From: JBKBRC01 sp046292345
GTDB taxonomy: Bacteria > Bacteroidota > Rhodothermia > Rhodothermales > Rubricoccaceae
NCBI GenBank assembly: GCA_046292345.1
Contig: JBKBRC010000010.1
Coordinates: 13,168-77,167 of the forward strand
Length of the DNA stretch: 64,000 bases
Reading direction: 5' to 3'
This document shows positions 37,540-45,671 of this stretch, in pieces. A program made the translations under genes and the position numbers. Each line of letters opens with the position of its first letter. Position 1 is the first letter of the stretch. Under the pieces are notes generated by a model that saw only the letters and a program-made list of their open reading frames with translations, ran no database searches and was not told the DNA's origin.

Positions 37540-38875
37540 TGCTCGCCTCCGGATGCGCCGCTTCCTTCTCTTTCTCCTGCTCACCGCCGCGCTACCGGCT
37601 GCCACGCACGCCCAGGGCGCGCAGTACCGCGCTACGCCGGGCACGTTCGCCATCACGAACGCGCGCGTCGAGACGGTCACGCGCGGCACGCTCGAGCGCG
37701 CCACGGTCGTCATTGCCGACGGGCGCATCGCGGCGGTCGGCGCGGAGGCGACCGTGCCCGCCGGCGCCACCGTCATCGACGGCACCGGCCTGACGGTCTA
37801 CCCCGGCTTCATCGACAGCGGCACGCGCCTCGGGCTCATCGAGATCGGCTCGGTGCCCGAGACGTCGGACCTGCAGGAGATCGGCGAGGTCAAGCCACAG
37901 ATGCGCGCGCTCACGGCCGTCAACCCGGCCTCTGTCCTGATCCCGGTCACGCGCGTCGCGGGCGTGACGACGGTGCTGACGGTGCCGCGCGGCGGGCTCG
38001 TGCCGGGCACGGCGGCGCTGATCCACCTCCACGGCCACACGCCGCAGCAGATGGCGGCCGGCTTCGAGGCGGTACAGCTCGTCTTCCCGTCTACGGCGCG
38101 GCGCGGGCCGTTCGACCGGCGCGAGCAGTCCGCCATCGACCGCGCGGCGCGCGAGGCTGTCGAGCGGCTCGACGAGGTCTGGCGGCAGGCGACGCTCTAC
38201 GCGCGCCTGGACTCGGCGCGTGCGACGCAGCGGGGCGCAGCCGGGCCGGCGTTCCAGCCCGAGATGGCGGCCATGGCCGGCGTCGTCCGGGGCGAGCAGC
38301 CGCTCCTGATCGAGGCCAACGCGGCCTCGGACATCACGCGCGCGCTCGAGTGGGCCGCCGCACGGCGCATCCCGCGGGTGATCCTGACCGGCGTCGCCGA
38401 AGGCTGGCGCGTGGCCGACCGCATCGCCGCCGCGGGCGTGCCTGTCATCGCTGGCCCCGTGCTGAGCCTGCCCACGCGGGCCTCCGATCGCTACGACCGC
38501 CCGTTCACCAACGTCGCCCTGATGCGCCAGGCCGGCGTGACGGTCGCGCTGCGCACTGACGAGGCCGAGAACGTGCGCAACCTACCCTTCCACGCTGGCT
38601 TCGCGGTCGCCTACGGGCAGGCGCTCGGCTTCACGCAGCAGGCGGCGCTCGAGGCCGTCACGATCGTGCCGGCCCGCCTGTTTGGCCTCGAGGCCGAGCT
38701 CGGCTCGGTCGAGGCTGGCAAGGTGGCTAACCTCTTCCTGGCCGACGGCGACCCGTTCGAGCCGCGCACGCAGATCCGGGACCTTTTCATCGGCGGCTAC
38801 CGCGTGCCACTCGTCTCGCGCCAGACCGAGCTCAACGACGAATACCTCCGGCGCGTCCCCGGCCTGCAGCCCTGA
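37529..38875 (+). CDS. exported amidohydrolase-like protein lacking HxH
   Basis: 448 residues from ATG 37529 (overlaps the previous gene by 11 bp); ATG 37553 (MRRFLLFLLLTAALPAATHA) gives a cleaner signal peptide and is an equally good start. The amidohydrolase frame is clear (FAITNARVETVTRGTLERAT, LTVYPGFIDSGTRLGLIEIG, ARLFGLEAELGSVEAGKVANLFLADGD), but HxH is replaced by DSGTR and the other metal ligands are not found. A likely non-catalytic partner of the enzyme before it, as coupled active/inactive pairs of this family are seen in other genomes (from memory). Confidence 0.82.
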   Translation: MLTDARLRMRRFLLFLLLTAALPAATHAQGAQYRATPGTFAITNARVETVTRGTLERATVVIADGRIAAVGAEATVPAGATVIDGTGLTVYPGFIDSGTRLGLIEIGSVPETSDLQEIGEVKPQMRALTAVNPASVLIPVTRVAGVTTVLTVPRGGLVPGTAALIHLHGHTPQQMAAGFEAVQLVFPSTARRGPFDRREQSAIDRAAREAVERLDEVWRQATLYARLDSARATQRGAAGPAFQPEMAAMAGVVRGEQPLLIEANAASDITRALEWAAARRIPRVILTGVAEGWRVADRIAAAGVPVIAGPVLSLPTRASDRYDRPFTNVALMRQAGVTVALRTDEAENVRNLPFHAGFAVAYGQALGFTQQAALEAVTIVPARLFGLEAELGSVEAGKVANLFLADGDPFEPRTQIRDLFIGGYRVPLVSRQTELNDEYLRRVPGLQP

Positions 38876-38888
38876 CCTACAGCACTCC

Positions 38889-40463
38889 TCAGGCGGCAGG
38901 CACGTCTGAGGCGGCCTCTGCGCGCGGCGGCCCTTCTCCGGCTCCGGCCGCCGGCTGGCCGACGTCCCCTGCCCCGGTGGCCCGGCGCGCGCCGAGCCAC
39001 ACCAGCAGCAGGGCCGGCAGTACGACCACGAGCACGGCCAGCGACACCGTCACGCCCGGGTTGGCGAACGTGAGCGGAACCCCCGGCAGCAGCCGCGCGC
39101 CGAAAAAATAGAGCCCGAGGTGCACAGCAAGCGCGCCGGCCGAGGCCGCCCAGACGAGCGGCAGCGAGACGCGCCGAAACAGCACGCCGGCGACCAGTGG
39201 CGGCACGGCCGCGACGGCGAGCCCGTAGACGCCGACCTGCCCGAAGATGCCGAGCAGGCGAGGCGGATCGAGGCAGATCATGAACGTCAGCCCCGCCACC
39301 AGGAGCAGCACGGCGTGGCTGGCCCGATACGCAAACCGCTGCCGCGCCTCCGGGCTGAGCCGCCCGGCGGCCAGCCGCTCCGAGAGCGGGAGCAGCAGGT
39401 CGTTGGCCGCGATAGTCGAGAGCGCCACGAGCAGGCCGTCGAGGGTGGACATGGCTGCCGCGAGCAGCACGACGCTCACGACGGTGAAGCCCCACTCGGG
39501 GAAGACGTGCCGCAGGTAGGCCGTCATCACCAGGTCCTGGCGAAAGGCCCCCGTCGCCGGGTCGATCAAGGCCTCGGCGGGGAGCACCAGCCGAGCAAAG
39601 AAGCCTACGCTGACCAGCAGCATGAACAGCACGAAGATGACCGTGAACACGAGCAGATAGCTGCGCACGGCCCGGTCCGTCCGGACGTAGAGCGCCTTCG
39701 TGAGGATGTGCGGCTGGCACGTGATCGTCGCGCCGACGAGGAAGCCGGCCACGTAGACCGAGAACACGTCGTTGAAGAGTTGGCCCTCCCGGTTCACAGG
39801 CGCCAGCAGAGCCGGATCCACGGCGCGCAGCGCGTCGGCGAGGCCGGGCTCCCCAAGCAGGAGCGGAAGGCCCGTCGCCAGGATCGCCACCGCTACGCCG
39901 ATCATGAGCGTGCCCTGAAGCAGGTTCGTGAACACGTGCGCGTACGTCCCGCCCATGAACACGTACCCCGTCACGAAAACGAGCGTGATGGCCAGCGCCA
40001 CCGCGTTCGAGACGCCCAGCAGCGACTGCATCACGATCGAGATGCCGCCTACGAGCAGCACCACGAAGGCGAGCACGAGCAGGTTCGCGATGGCGAAGTA
40101 GAGCGCGAAGGCCTGCGAGCGGTAGCGCTTGCCAATCCAGTGCGGAAGCGTGAGCGCGCCGGCCTCGGCCCCGATGCGCCGGAAGCGGAACGAGAGCAGG
40201 AAGAGCATCGAGCAGAAGCCGAGCACGGTTGCCGGAACGAAGTGGATCCATGCCGCGAGGCCGTCCACGTAAACGAACCCGGGGTTAATGATGAACGTGG
40301 CCGCGCTGGCCGTGCTTGCTGCAAGCGTCACGCCCACAACGAGCGGCGAGAGATCGCCGCGGCCGATCGCAAACGCGTTGAAATCGCGCGTGCGGCGGAA
40401 GCCGAGCCAGCCGAGGTACGACGTGCCGAGCAGATAGGCCGCAAATAGGGACCAGGCGAGCAT
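38889..40463 (-). CDS. sodium:solute symporter (SSS family)
   Basis: 524 residues, 13 or so membrane helices. The N-terminal FRRTRDFNAFAIGRGDLS, TLAASTASAATFIINPGF (Na+ site region), GGTYAHVFTNLLQGTLM and AAAMSTLDGLLVALSTIAAND fit the SSS/proline-pantothenate-like family. A 40-residue alanine/proline-rich tail follows the last helix. ATG at 40463. Last gene of the nine-gene minus-strand unit that includes a TonB receptor, so it is the probable inner-membrane step of the same uptake route. The substrate is unknown; a carboxylate would fit the CoA ligases (inference). Confidence 0.87.
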   Translation of the reverse strand: MLAWSLFAAYLLGTSYLGWLGFRRTRDFNAFAIGRGDLSPLVVGVTLAASTASAATFIINPGFVYVDGLAAWIHFVPATVLGFCSMLFLLSFRFRRIGAEAGALTLPHWIGKRYRSQAFALYFAIANLLVLAFVVLLVGGISIVMQSLLGVSNAVALAITLVFVTGYVFMGGTYAHVFTNLLQGTLMIGVAVAILATGLPLLLGEPGLADALRAVDPALLAPVNREGQLFNDVFSVYVAGFLVGATITCQPHILTKALYVRTDRAVRSYLLVFTVIFVLFMLLVSVGFFARLVLPAEALIDPATGAFRQDLVMTAYLRHVFPEWGFTVVSVVLLAAAMSTLDGLLVALSTIAANDLLLPLSERLAAGRLSPEARQRFAYRASHAVLLLVAGLTFMICLDPPRLLGIFGQVGVYGLAVAAVPPLVAGVLFRRVSLPLVWAASAGALAVHLGLYFFGARLLPGVPLTFANPGVTVSLAVLVVVLPALLLVWLGARRATGAGDVGQPAAGAGEGPPRAEAASDVPAA

Positions 40464-40529
40464 GGGCGGTCGGGCAGGGCGCCCGGCCGGCCCGAGGGCC
40501 GGCGCGGGCGCGGTCGGCGCGGGCGCGCC

Positions 40530-42998
40530 TCAGAGGTTGACGCGGAGCTCCAGGCCTACCATGCGCCCGATCGCCGGCGAGGCGACGAACTCGCGCACCT
40601 GCGCGTCGAACACGTTCGTGACCTGCCCGGCGAGCGTGAACTGCGGCGAGAGGCGGTAGCCGAGTCCGAGGTCCACGTTGACGAAGCCGCCGAGGGGGCC
40701 TTCGTTGAAGTCGCGCCCGACCCGCTGGCCCTCGATGACGGGCGAGCCGTTGTAGACCAGATCCGGGTTAGTGCGCGCTGCCACGTTGATGCCCGAGAAG
40801 AAGTCGTAGGCCTCGACCCAGCGCGTGAACACGGACCCGAACCACGCGCCCTGCCGGGCGCCGACGGCGAAGCTGGCCTTGTGGCGCGGCGTGTTGATGG
40901 GCAGGTCGTTGGCGTCCACGCGCCCGTCCCGGTTGCCGTCGTTGGCCGGGTCATCCGTGTCGAGCGAGAAATCGAAGTACGAGTAGTTGAGCGCGAGGTC
41001 GAGCCAGGGCGTCGGATAGAACGAGACGCCGAGGTCGGCGCCGTAGGTATCGACCGCGCCGAAGTTGAGGTAGGTAAGTACGAAGGCGCCGTTGTTCTGG
41101 AAGTCCGAGATCGGCCTCGAGCCGCGCTGCGTCACCGTTCGCCCCTGCGTGGCGATGTTGACGAGCGGGCTCAGGAAATTCTTCGACATGTTGTAGTACG
41201 CGTTCGCGTCGACGAACCAGCGCTGGCCGAGGATGCCCTTGTAGCCGGCCTCGAACGTCTGGATCGTCTCGACGGTCAGCGCCGCGACGGTGCTCCCGTC
41301 GGAGAGGGTGAAGCCGACGCCGTTGCCGAGCACGAGGCCGCCGAAGAGGTTGCCGCTCAGGTTGAGGATCGTCGGGGCGGCAATGCCGCGGCCGTAGGTG
41401 GCGCGGAAGGTCCCGATGGGGGTGTCGTAGAGCAGCGCCGCCTTGGGCACGAAGTTGAACCCGTAGAGCTCGTGGTTGTCCGCCCGCGCGGCAATGACGG
41501 TGCGGAAGCCGGCCGCAAGCGGCGCGTCGGCCTGGGCATAGAGGCCGAACTGGTTGATGTTGATGCCGTCGGCGTCGAGCAGGTAGGTGCCGCGGCTGTC
41601 GGCCATGTCGCGCTGGAACTGGACGCCGCCGGTGAGGCGGGCGCTGGCGACGGGCTGGTTGTACTGAACCTCGGCGTTGAGGCGGCGAGAGTTGTCGCGG
41701 AAGAGCGCGCCGCGGGGAACGGTGAAGAGCGAGCCGTCCGGGTTGCGCAGCGGCTGCCCCGCGACGAAGACGGGCTGCTGCGTGAACGAGCGCGCGCGCG
41801 CCTCCTCGTCGGGCACGCCGGCCAGGCGCAGCAGCTGGTAGTTCTGCGTGCGCTGGTTGATGGCGTACGTGTCGTCGGTGATGGACCACGTGTGGTAGGC
41901 CTGCGCAAAGAGCCGCGGCGAGACGTAGCGCGCCTGGAGCAGATGGATCTGCCAGTCCTTGATCTGGTTGCGGCCGGCGTTGGTGACGCCGAGGTTGCTG
42001 TTGAGGCTGCCGCCGTAGGTCAGGATGACGTCCGCATCGGCGGCCGGGCTGTAGTAGAACGAGGCCTCGCCGGCGAGGGAGCGGAAGTCGCGGTCGAGCT
42101 CGAGCTCCTCGAAGGCGGTCGTGCCGACGTACACCGAGTCGACGTAGTCGAACTCCGTGCCGCGTGAGAACGCGCCGGCCAGCTTGAACGCCATGCGCTC
42201 GCTGAGCACCTGCGCATGCCGCGCACGCGTGGTGAGCACGTTCTGCGAGCCGCCGCCGGCTACGACCGTCGTGCCGGGCGAGGTCCTCGGGTCGCGCGTG
42301 ATGATGCTCACGAGGCCGTTGTGCGCGTTGGGGCCGTAGAGCGCGGCCGTGGGCCCGAGCACGACCTCGACGCGCTCGATGTCCTCCTTGACCGTCGTCG
42401 AGAGCGCCCCGAGCGGCAGGCCCGTCGCGATGAGCGACGAGAGACGGCCGTCGTTGATCTGGAGGTTCTTCGGGTTGAACGCGCTGCTGAAACCGCGCAC
42501 GTTGAAGCCGGTCCCGACGACGCCGGCGCGCACGTAGTCGACGCCCTTGACGCGGGCGACGAGTTCGCCCACGTTCCCGGCCGACTCGTCGATCGCGCGC
42601 CGCGAGATCACGCCGATCGTCGCCGGCGCGTCGGTGATCTTTTCGCCGCGGCGCGAGGCACTCACCACGGTCAGCTCGCCCAGGTTCAGCGCCGCCGGCG
42701 CGAGGCCGAGGTTGAGCGTGACTGTCTCGCCGCGGCGCACCACGACCTGCGTCTCGGCCGCGGCGTAGCCGACGAACGTTGCCCGGGCGGTGTACGTGCC
42801 GGCAGGCACGTTCGTGATTGCGTAGCGGCCGGAGGCGCCCGTGGTCGCGCCGTAGGAGGTGCCGACGAGCAGGACGTTCACGCCGGGCAGCGTCTCGCGC
42901 GTGTTGGCGTCGGTGATGACGCCCTGGATCGTACCCTGCGCGGCAGCGCCGGCCGCGGCGAGCAGAGACAGACAGAGAAGCGGAAGCAACCTGTTCAT
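40530..42998 (-). CDS. TonB-dependent outer-membrane receptor with carboxypeptidase-like N-terminal domain
   Basis: 822 residues. Signal peptide MNRLLPLLCLSLLAAAGAAAQ; residues 22-105 are the CarboxypepD_reg domain (GTIQGVITDANTRETLPGVNVLLVGT); the plug follows (ISRRAIDESAGNVGELVARVKGVDY, VRGFSSAFNPKNLQINDGR, VEVVLGPTAALYGPNAHNG); then a 22-strand barrel, ending in IGRMVGLELRVNL. It imports a substrate across the outer membrane with TonB energy. No SusD-like partner is present, so it is not a SusCD glycan system. ATG at 42998 overlaps the stop of the acyl-CoA synthetase by 4 bp, tying uptake to the CoA-ligase genes. Confidence 0.92.
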   Translation of the reverse strand: MNRLLPLLCLSLLAAAGAAAQGTIQGVITDANTRETLPGVNVLLVGTSYGATTGASGRYAITNVPAGTYTARATFVGYAAAETQVVVRRGETVTLNLGLAPAALNLGELTVVSASRRGEKITDAPATIGVISRRAIDESAGNVGELVARVKGVDYVRAGVVGTGFNVRGFSSAFNPKNLQINDGRLSSLIATGLPLGALSTTVKEDIERVEVVLGPTAALYGPNAHNGLVSIITRDPRTSPGTTVVAGGGSQNVLTTRARHAQVLSERMAFKLAGAFSRGTEFDYVDSVYVGTTAFEELELDRDFRSLAGEASFYYSPAADADVILTYGGSLNSNLGVTNAGRNQIKDWQIHLLQARYVSPRLFAQAYHTWSITDDTYAINQRTQNYQLLRLAGVPDEEARARSFTQQPVFVAGQPLRNPDGSLFTVPRGALFRDNSRRLNAEVQYNQPVASARLTGGVQFQRDMADSRGTYLLDADGININQFGLYAQADAPLAAGFRTVIAARADNHELYGFNFVPKAALLYDTPIGTFRATYGRGIAAPTILNLSGNLFGGLVLGNGVGFTLSDGSTVAALTVETIQTFEAGYKGILGQRWFVDANAYYNMSKNFLSPLVNIATQGRTVTQRGSRPISDFQNNGAFVLTYLNFGAVDTYGADLGVSFYPTPWLDLALNYSYFDFSLDTDDPANDGNRDGRVDANDLPINTPRHKASFAVGARQGAWFGSVFTRWVEAYDFFSGINVAARTNPDLVYNGSPVIEGQRVGRDFNEGPLGGFVNVDLGLGYRLSPQFTLAGQVTNVFDAQVREFVASPAIGRMVGLELRVNL

Positions 42999-44551
42999 GA
43001 GAGTGGAGGCTGAGAGGGTGAGTGGGAGACAGCCGAGACGGCCGCCAGAGCGTTCTTGTCGATCTTCCCGAGCGGCGTGCGCGGCAGGGCCGCCACGAAC
43101 GTGAGCGCCGCCGGGCGCTTGTAGCGGGCCAGGCGCTCGGCGAGGAAGGCCTCGAGCGCCTCGGCCGAGAGGGCCACTGCGGGCGTGGGCACCACGAACG
43201 CATGGCCGACCTCGCCCCAGCGCGCGTCGGGCACGCCCACGACCGCCGCCTCGGCCACCCCCGGGTGTGCCAGCAGCGCCGCCTCCACCTCCGACGGGTA
43301 CACGTTCTCCCCGCCCGAGATGAACATCTCCTTGCGCCGCCCGACGATCGTGTAGAAGCCCTCGGCGTCGGTGCGGGCCAGGTCGCCGGTGCGCAGCCAG
43401 CCGTCGCAGAGCACCTCGGCGGTCGCTTCCGGGCGCTGCCAGTAGCCAGCCATGACGTGCGGCCCGCGGAGCAGCAGCTCGCCCGTCTGCCCGGGCGCGC
43501 AGGCGGCGCCGGTCTCGGGGTCGACCACGCGCGCCTCGACGTGCAGCATGGGGCGTCCGACCGATCCCGGCCGGGCCCGGACCTCCGCGTCGGGCAGCCA
43601 GAAGTTGTTTCCCGTCGCCTCGGTCAGGCCGTACCCCTGGCGGAAGAGTACGCCCCGGTCCCAGAAGGCGCGGCTGATGGCGGGCGGACACGGGGCCCCC
43701 CCGCTGATGACGAGCCGCAGCGTCGAGAAGTCAGCCGAGGGCCAGCGCGGGTGCGCTTGCAGGGCCGCGAACATGGCCGGTACGCCGATGTAGCGCGTCA
43801 CCGAGGGCAGGAGGTCAAACGTCTCGTCGGCGTCGAAGCCGGTGCACAGCACGGTCGTCCCGCCGATCCAGACGAGGGGCAGGCAGAAGACGTTGAACCC
43901 GCCGACGTGGTAGAGCGGAAGCTGGAGTGGCGCCACGTCGTCGTCGCGAAGTCCCCATGAGGCGACGGTTCCCGAGGCGTTCGCCAGCAGGTTGCCGTGC
44001 GTGAGCACGGCCCCCTTGGGTAGCCCGGTCGTCCCGCCGGTGTTGACGATGAGCCACGGGGTATCGCAGGTCGCCGTGGCGCCCAGATCTTCGCGCACCG
44101 CCTCGCGCGCGCGCTCGGCGAAAGCCACGTCGGCGTCGCCCGAGCCGTCGAGCGCGAGGCGGACGCACCCGGGGGGCAGGGCGGCCCGCAGCACGGCGGC
44201 CGTCTCGGCGAAGGCTGCGGCGTGGAGGAACGCGCGCGGCTGCGACGCCGCGACGACCCGTTGCAACTCAGGCGAGGCGAGGCGCCCGTTGAGCGGGTGC
44301 AGGATCGCTCCCAGCGTCCCGCAGGCAAAGAGCAGGTCGAGCATCTCGGCGCGGTTGGCCGCGAGCACGGCCACCCGGTCGCCGGCGCGCACGCCGAGCC
44401 GGTGCAGCAGCGCGGCCGTGCGCCGGGCGCGGGCGTGCCAGGCGGCGAACGTCGTCTGCCGCCCCGTAGCGCGCTCGACGAGCCCGACGCGCTCCGGCGA
44501 GAGCCGCGCCCGGGCGGCCAGCCAGTCCGGTGCGAGGGTGCGCGTGTCCAT
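42995..44551 (-). CDS. acyl-CoA synthetase / AMP-dependent ligase (copy 1)
   Basis: 518 residues. ANL-superfamily motifs: VNTGGTTGLPKGAVLTHGN (A3), YGLTEATGNNF (A5), GWLRTGDLARTDAEGFYTIVGR split over A7-A8, and the C-terminal catalytic lysine in LPRTPLGKIDKNAL. It activates a carboxylic acid to an acyl-AMP and acyl-CoA. Residues about 335-452 are identical in DNA to the other ligase of this operon (348 bp without mismatch), whereas the flanks are diverged. ATG at 44551. Stop overlaps the TonB receptor start by 4 bp. Confidence 0.88.
   Translation of the reverse strand: MDTRTLAPDWLAARARLSPERVGLVERATGRQTTFAAWHARARRTAALLHRLGVRAGDRVAVLAANRAEMLDLLFACGTLGAILHPLNGRLASPELQRVVAASQPRAFLHAAAFAETAAVLRAALPPGCVRLALDGSGDADVAFAERAREAVREDLGATATCDTPWLIVNTGGTTGLPKGAVLTHGNLLANASGTVASWGLRDDDVAPLQLPLYHVGGFNVFCLPLVWIGGTTVLCTGFDADETFDLLPSVTRYIGVPAMFAALQAHPRWPSADFSTLRLVISGGAPCPPAISRAFWDRGVLFRQGYGLTEATGNNFWLPDAEVRARPGSVGRPMLHVEARVVDPETGAACAPGQTGELLLRGPHVMAGYWQRPEATAEVLCDGWLRTGDLARTDAEGFYTIVGRRKEMFISGGENVYPSEVEAALLAHPGVAEAAVVGVPDARWGEVGHAFVVPTPAVALSAEALEAFLAERLARYKRPAALTFVAALPRTPLGKIDKNALAAVSAVSHSPSQPPLS
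43194..43541. repeat. 348-bp block identical to 45841-46188 (in ligase copy 1)
   Basis: Every base from acgaacgcatgg to the end cctcgacg is the same as in the second ligase; identity stops sharply at both sides. It spans the A6-A8 region of the enzyme. Confidence 0.95.
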
Positions 44552-44553
44552 GG

Positions 44554-45654
44554 CTATGCCCCCTCGGAAGCGGCGGCAGGCGACGCAGCGCCCCAGCGCA
44601 CGATCGCCGCGCCCCAGACGTACCCGATGCCCGCCCCGACAACGGCGACGAGGGTGCCGTCCTCGAGCCTGCCCTGCCGCTCGCCCTCGATGAGCGCGAT
44701 GATCGAGTCCTGCTCGCCGATGTGGCCGTAGGTGTTCAGGTACACCGACTGCTCCCACGTCAGCCCGAGGCGGTCGAGCATTTCCTGATGGGCCGACGGT
44801 TTGACGAGCACGAGGTCGAGGAAACCGAGGTCGGCGCGCGTGAGCGGCCGCCCGTCCGGCCCTGGCCCGGACTTACGCAGCGCCTCGTCCACGCAGCGGA
44901 CCCACGTGTCCATCGAGACGGCGCCGAGGCGTGCCTTCATGGCTTCGGGCTCGACCAGGTCGAACATGAAGCGCCCCTCGGCAACGGCCGCGTCGGTCGG
45001 GTGGGCGCGCGTGCCGCTGGCCGGGATAATCACGTGCGTGCTCATCGAGCCGTCGGAGACGAGGTGGGTCCCCAGCACGTGATTGCGGTCATGCCCCTTG
45101 CGCAGCAGCAGCGCGCCGGCGCCGGCGCCGATGTTGAACATGAACGACGTGCGCCGGTTGGTCAGGTCCACGAAGCGGCTGACGTTGTAGCCGCCCGCGA
45201 TCAGCACGGTGTCGATGTCGTCCGAGCCGCGCATCAGGTCGCGCGCCGTCGTCAGCGCGGCGATCGTGGTGCAGCAGCGCATGTGGACGTCCATGCCCCA
45301 CGCGTTCGTGGCGCCGATCTCGTGCGCGATGTGGATGCCGCACGTCCACATGAGGTACTCGCGCCACTCCTCGGTCGTCGAGAGCACGACGTCGATCTCC
45401 GCCGGGTCGATATCGGCGCGGGCGAGGCAGTCCCTGGCGGCGGCGATGGCCATCGCGTTGGGGTGGTCGTCTGGCCCGGCGACGTACTTGCGCTCGATGC
45501 CGAGCTTCTCGCGAACGACCCACTCCGGCAGTCCGCTCGCGTCGGCGATCTCGGCGGCGGTCATGACGCCCTCCGGCAAATGCATCCCCATGCTCACGAT
45601 GCCGATCGGCTCGCGCGCGGCGGCCGGGGCTGAGCTGAAGTCGCGGCTCGTCAT
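44554..45654 (-). CDS. KAS III-like (thiolase-fold) enzyme with altered catalytic triad
   Basis: 366 residues; FabH-type fold. The nucleophile cysteine is in GMDVHMRCCTTIAALTTARDLM, and VLVKPSAHQEMLDRLGL lies where FabH has the HQAN loop, keeping His-Gln. The FabH catalytic asparagine (YGNTSAAS) is replaced: the segment reads NTYGHIGEQDSIIALI, with His for Asn. Such YGHxGxxD forms occur in enzymes that condense or transfer other acyl chains (family knowledge, general). ATG at 45654; 2 bp separate its stop from the ligase start. It probably handles the CoA ester made by the neighbouring ligases, as condensation or transfer, not fatty acid initiation; canonical fabH is present separately at 50464. 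Confidence 0.8.
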   Translation of the reverse strand: MTSRDFSSAPAAAREPIGIVSMGMHLPEGVMTAAEIADASGLPEWVVREKLGIERKYVAGPDDHPNAMAIAAARDCLARADIDPAEIDVVLSTTEEWREYLMWTCGIHIAHEIGATNAWGMDVHMRCCTTIAALTTARDLMRGSDDIDTVLIAGGYNVSRFVDLTNRRTSFMFNIGAGAGALLLRKGHDRNHVLGTHLVSDGSMSTHVIIPASGTRAHPTDAAVAEGRFMFDLVEPEAMKARLGAVSMDTWVRCVDEALRKSGPGPDGRPLTRADLGFLDLVLVKPSAHQEMLDRLGLTWEQSVYLNTYGHIGEQDSIIALIEGERQGRLEDGTLVAVVGAGIGYVWGAAIVRWGAASPAAASEGA

Positions 45655-45671
45655 GGGAGGTCTGTTTCGGG

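Noticed and set aside
35353..37785. 810-codon open frame antisense to the amidohydrolases
   Set aside because: No domain, shadow composition, and the plus strand encodes signal peptides and an intact metal site.
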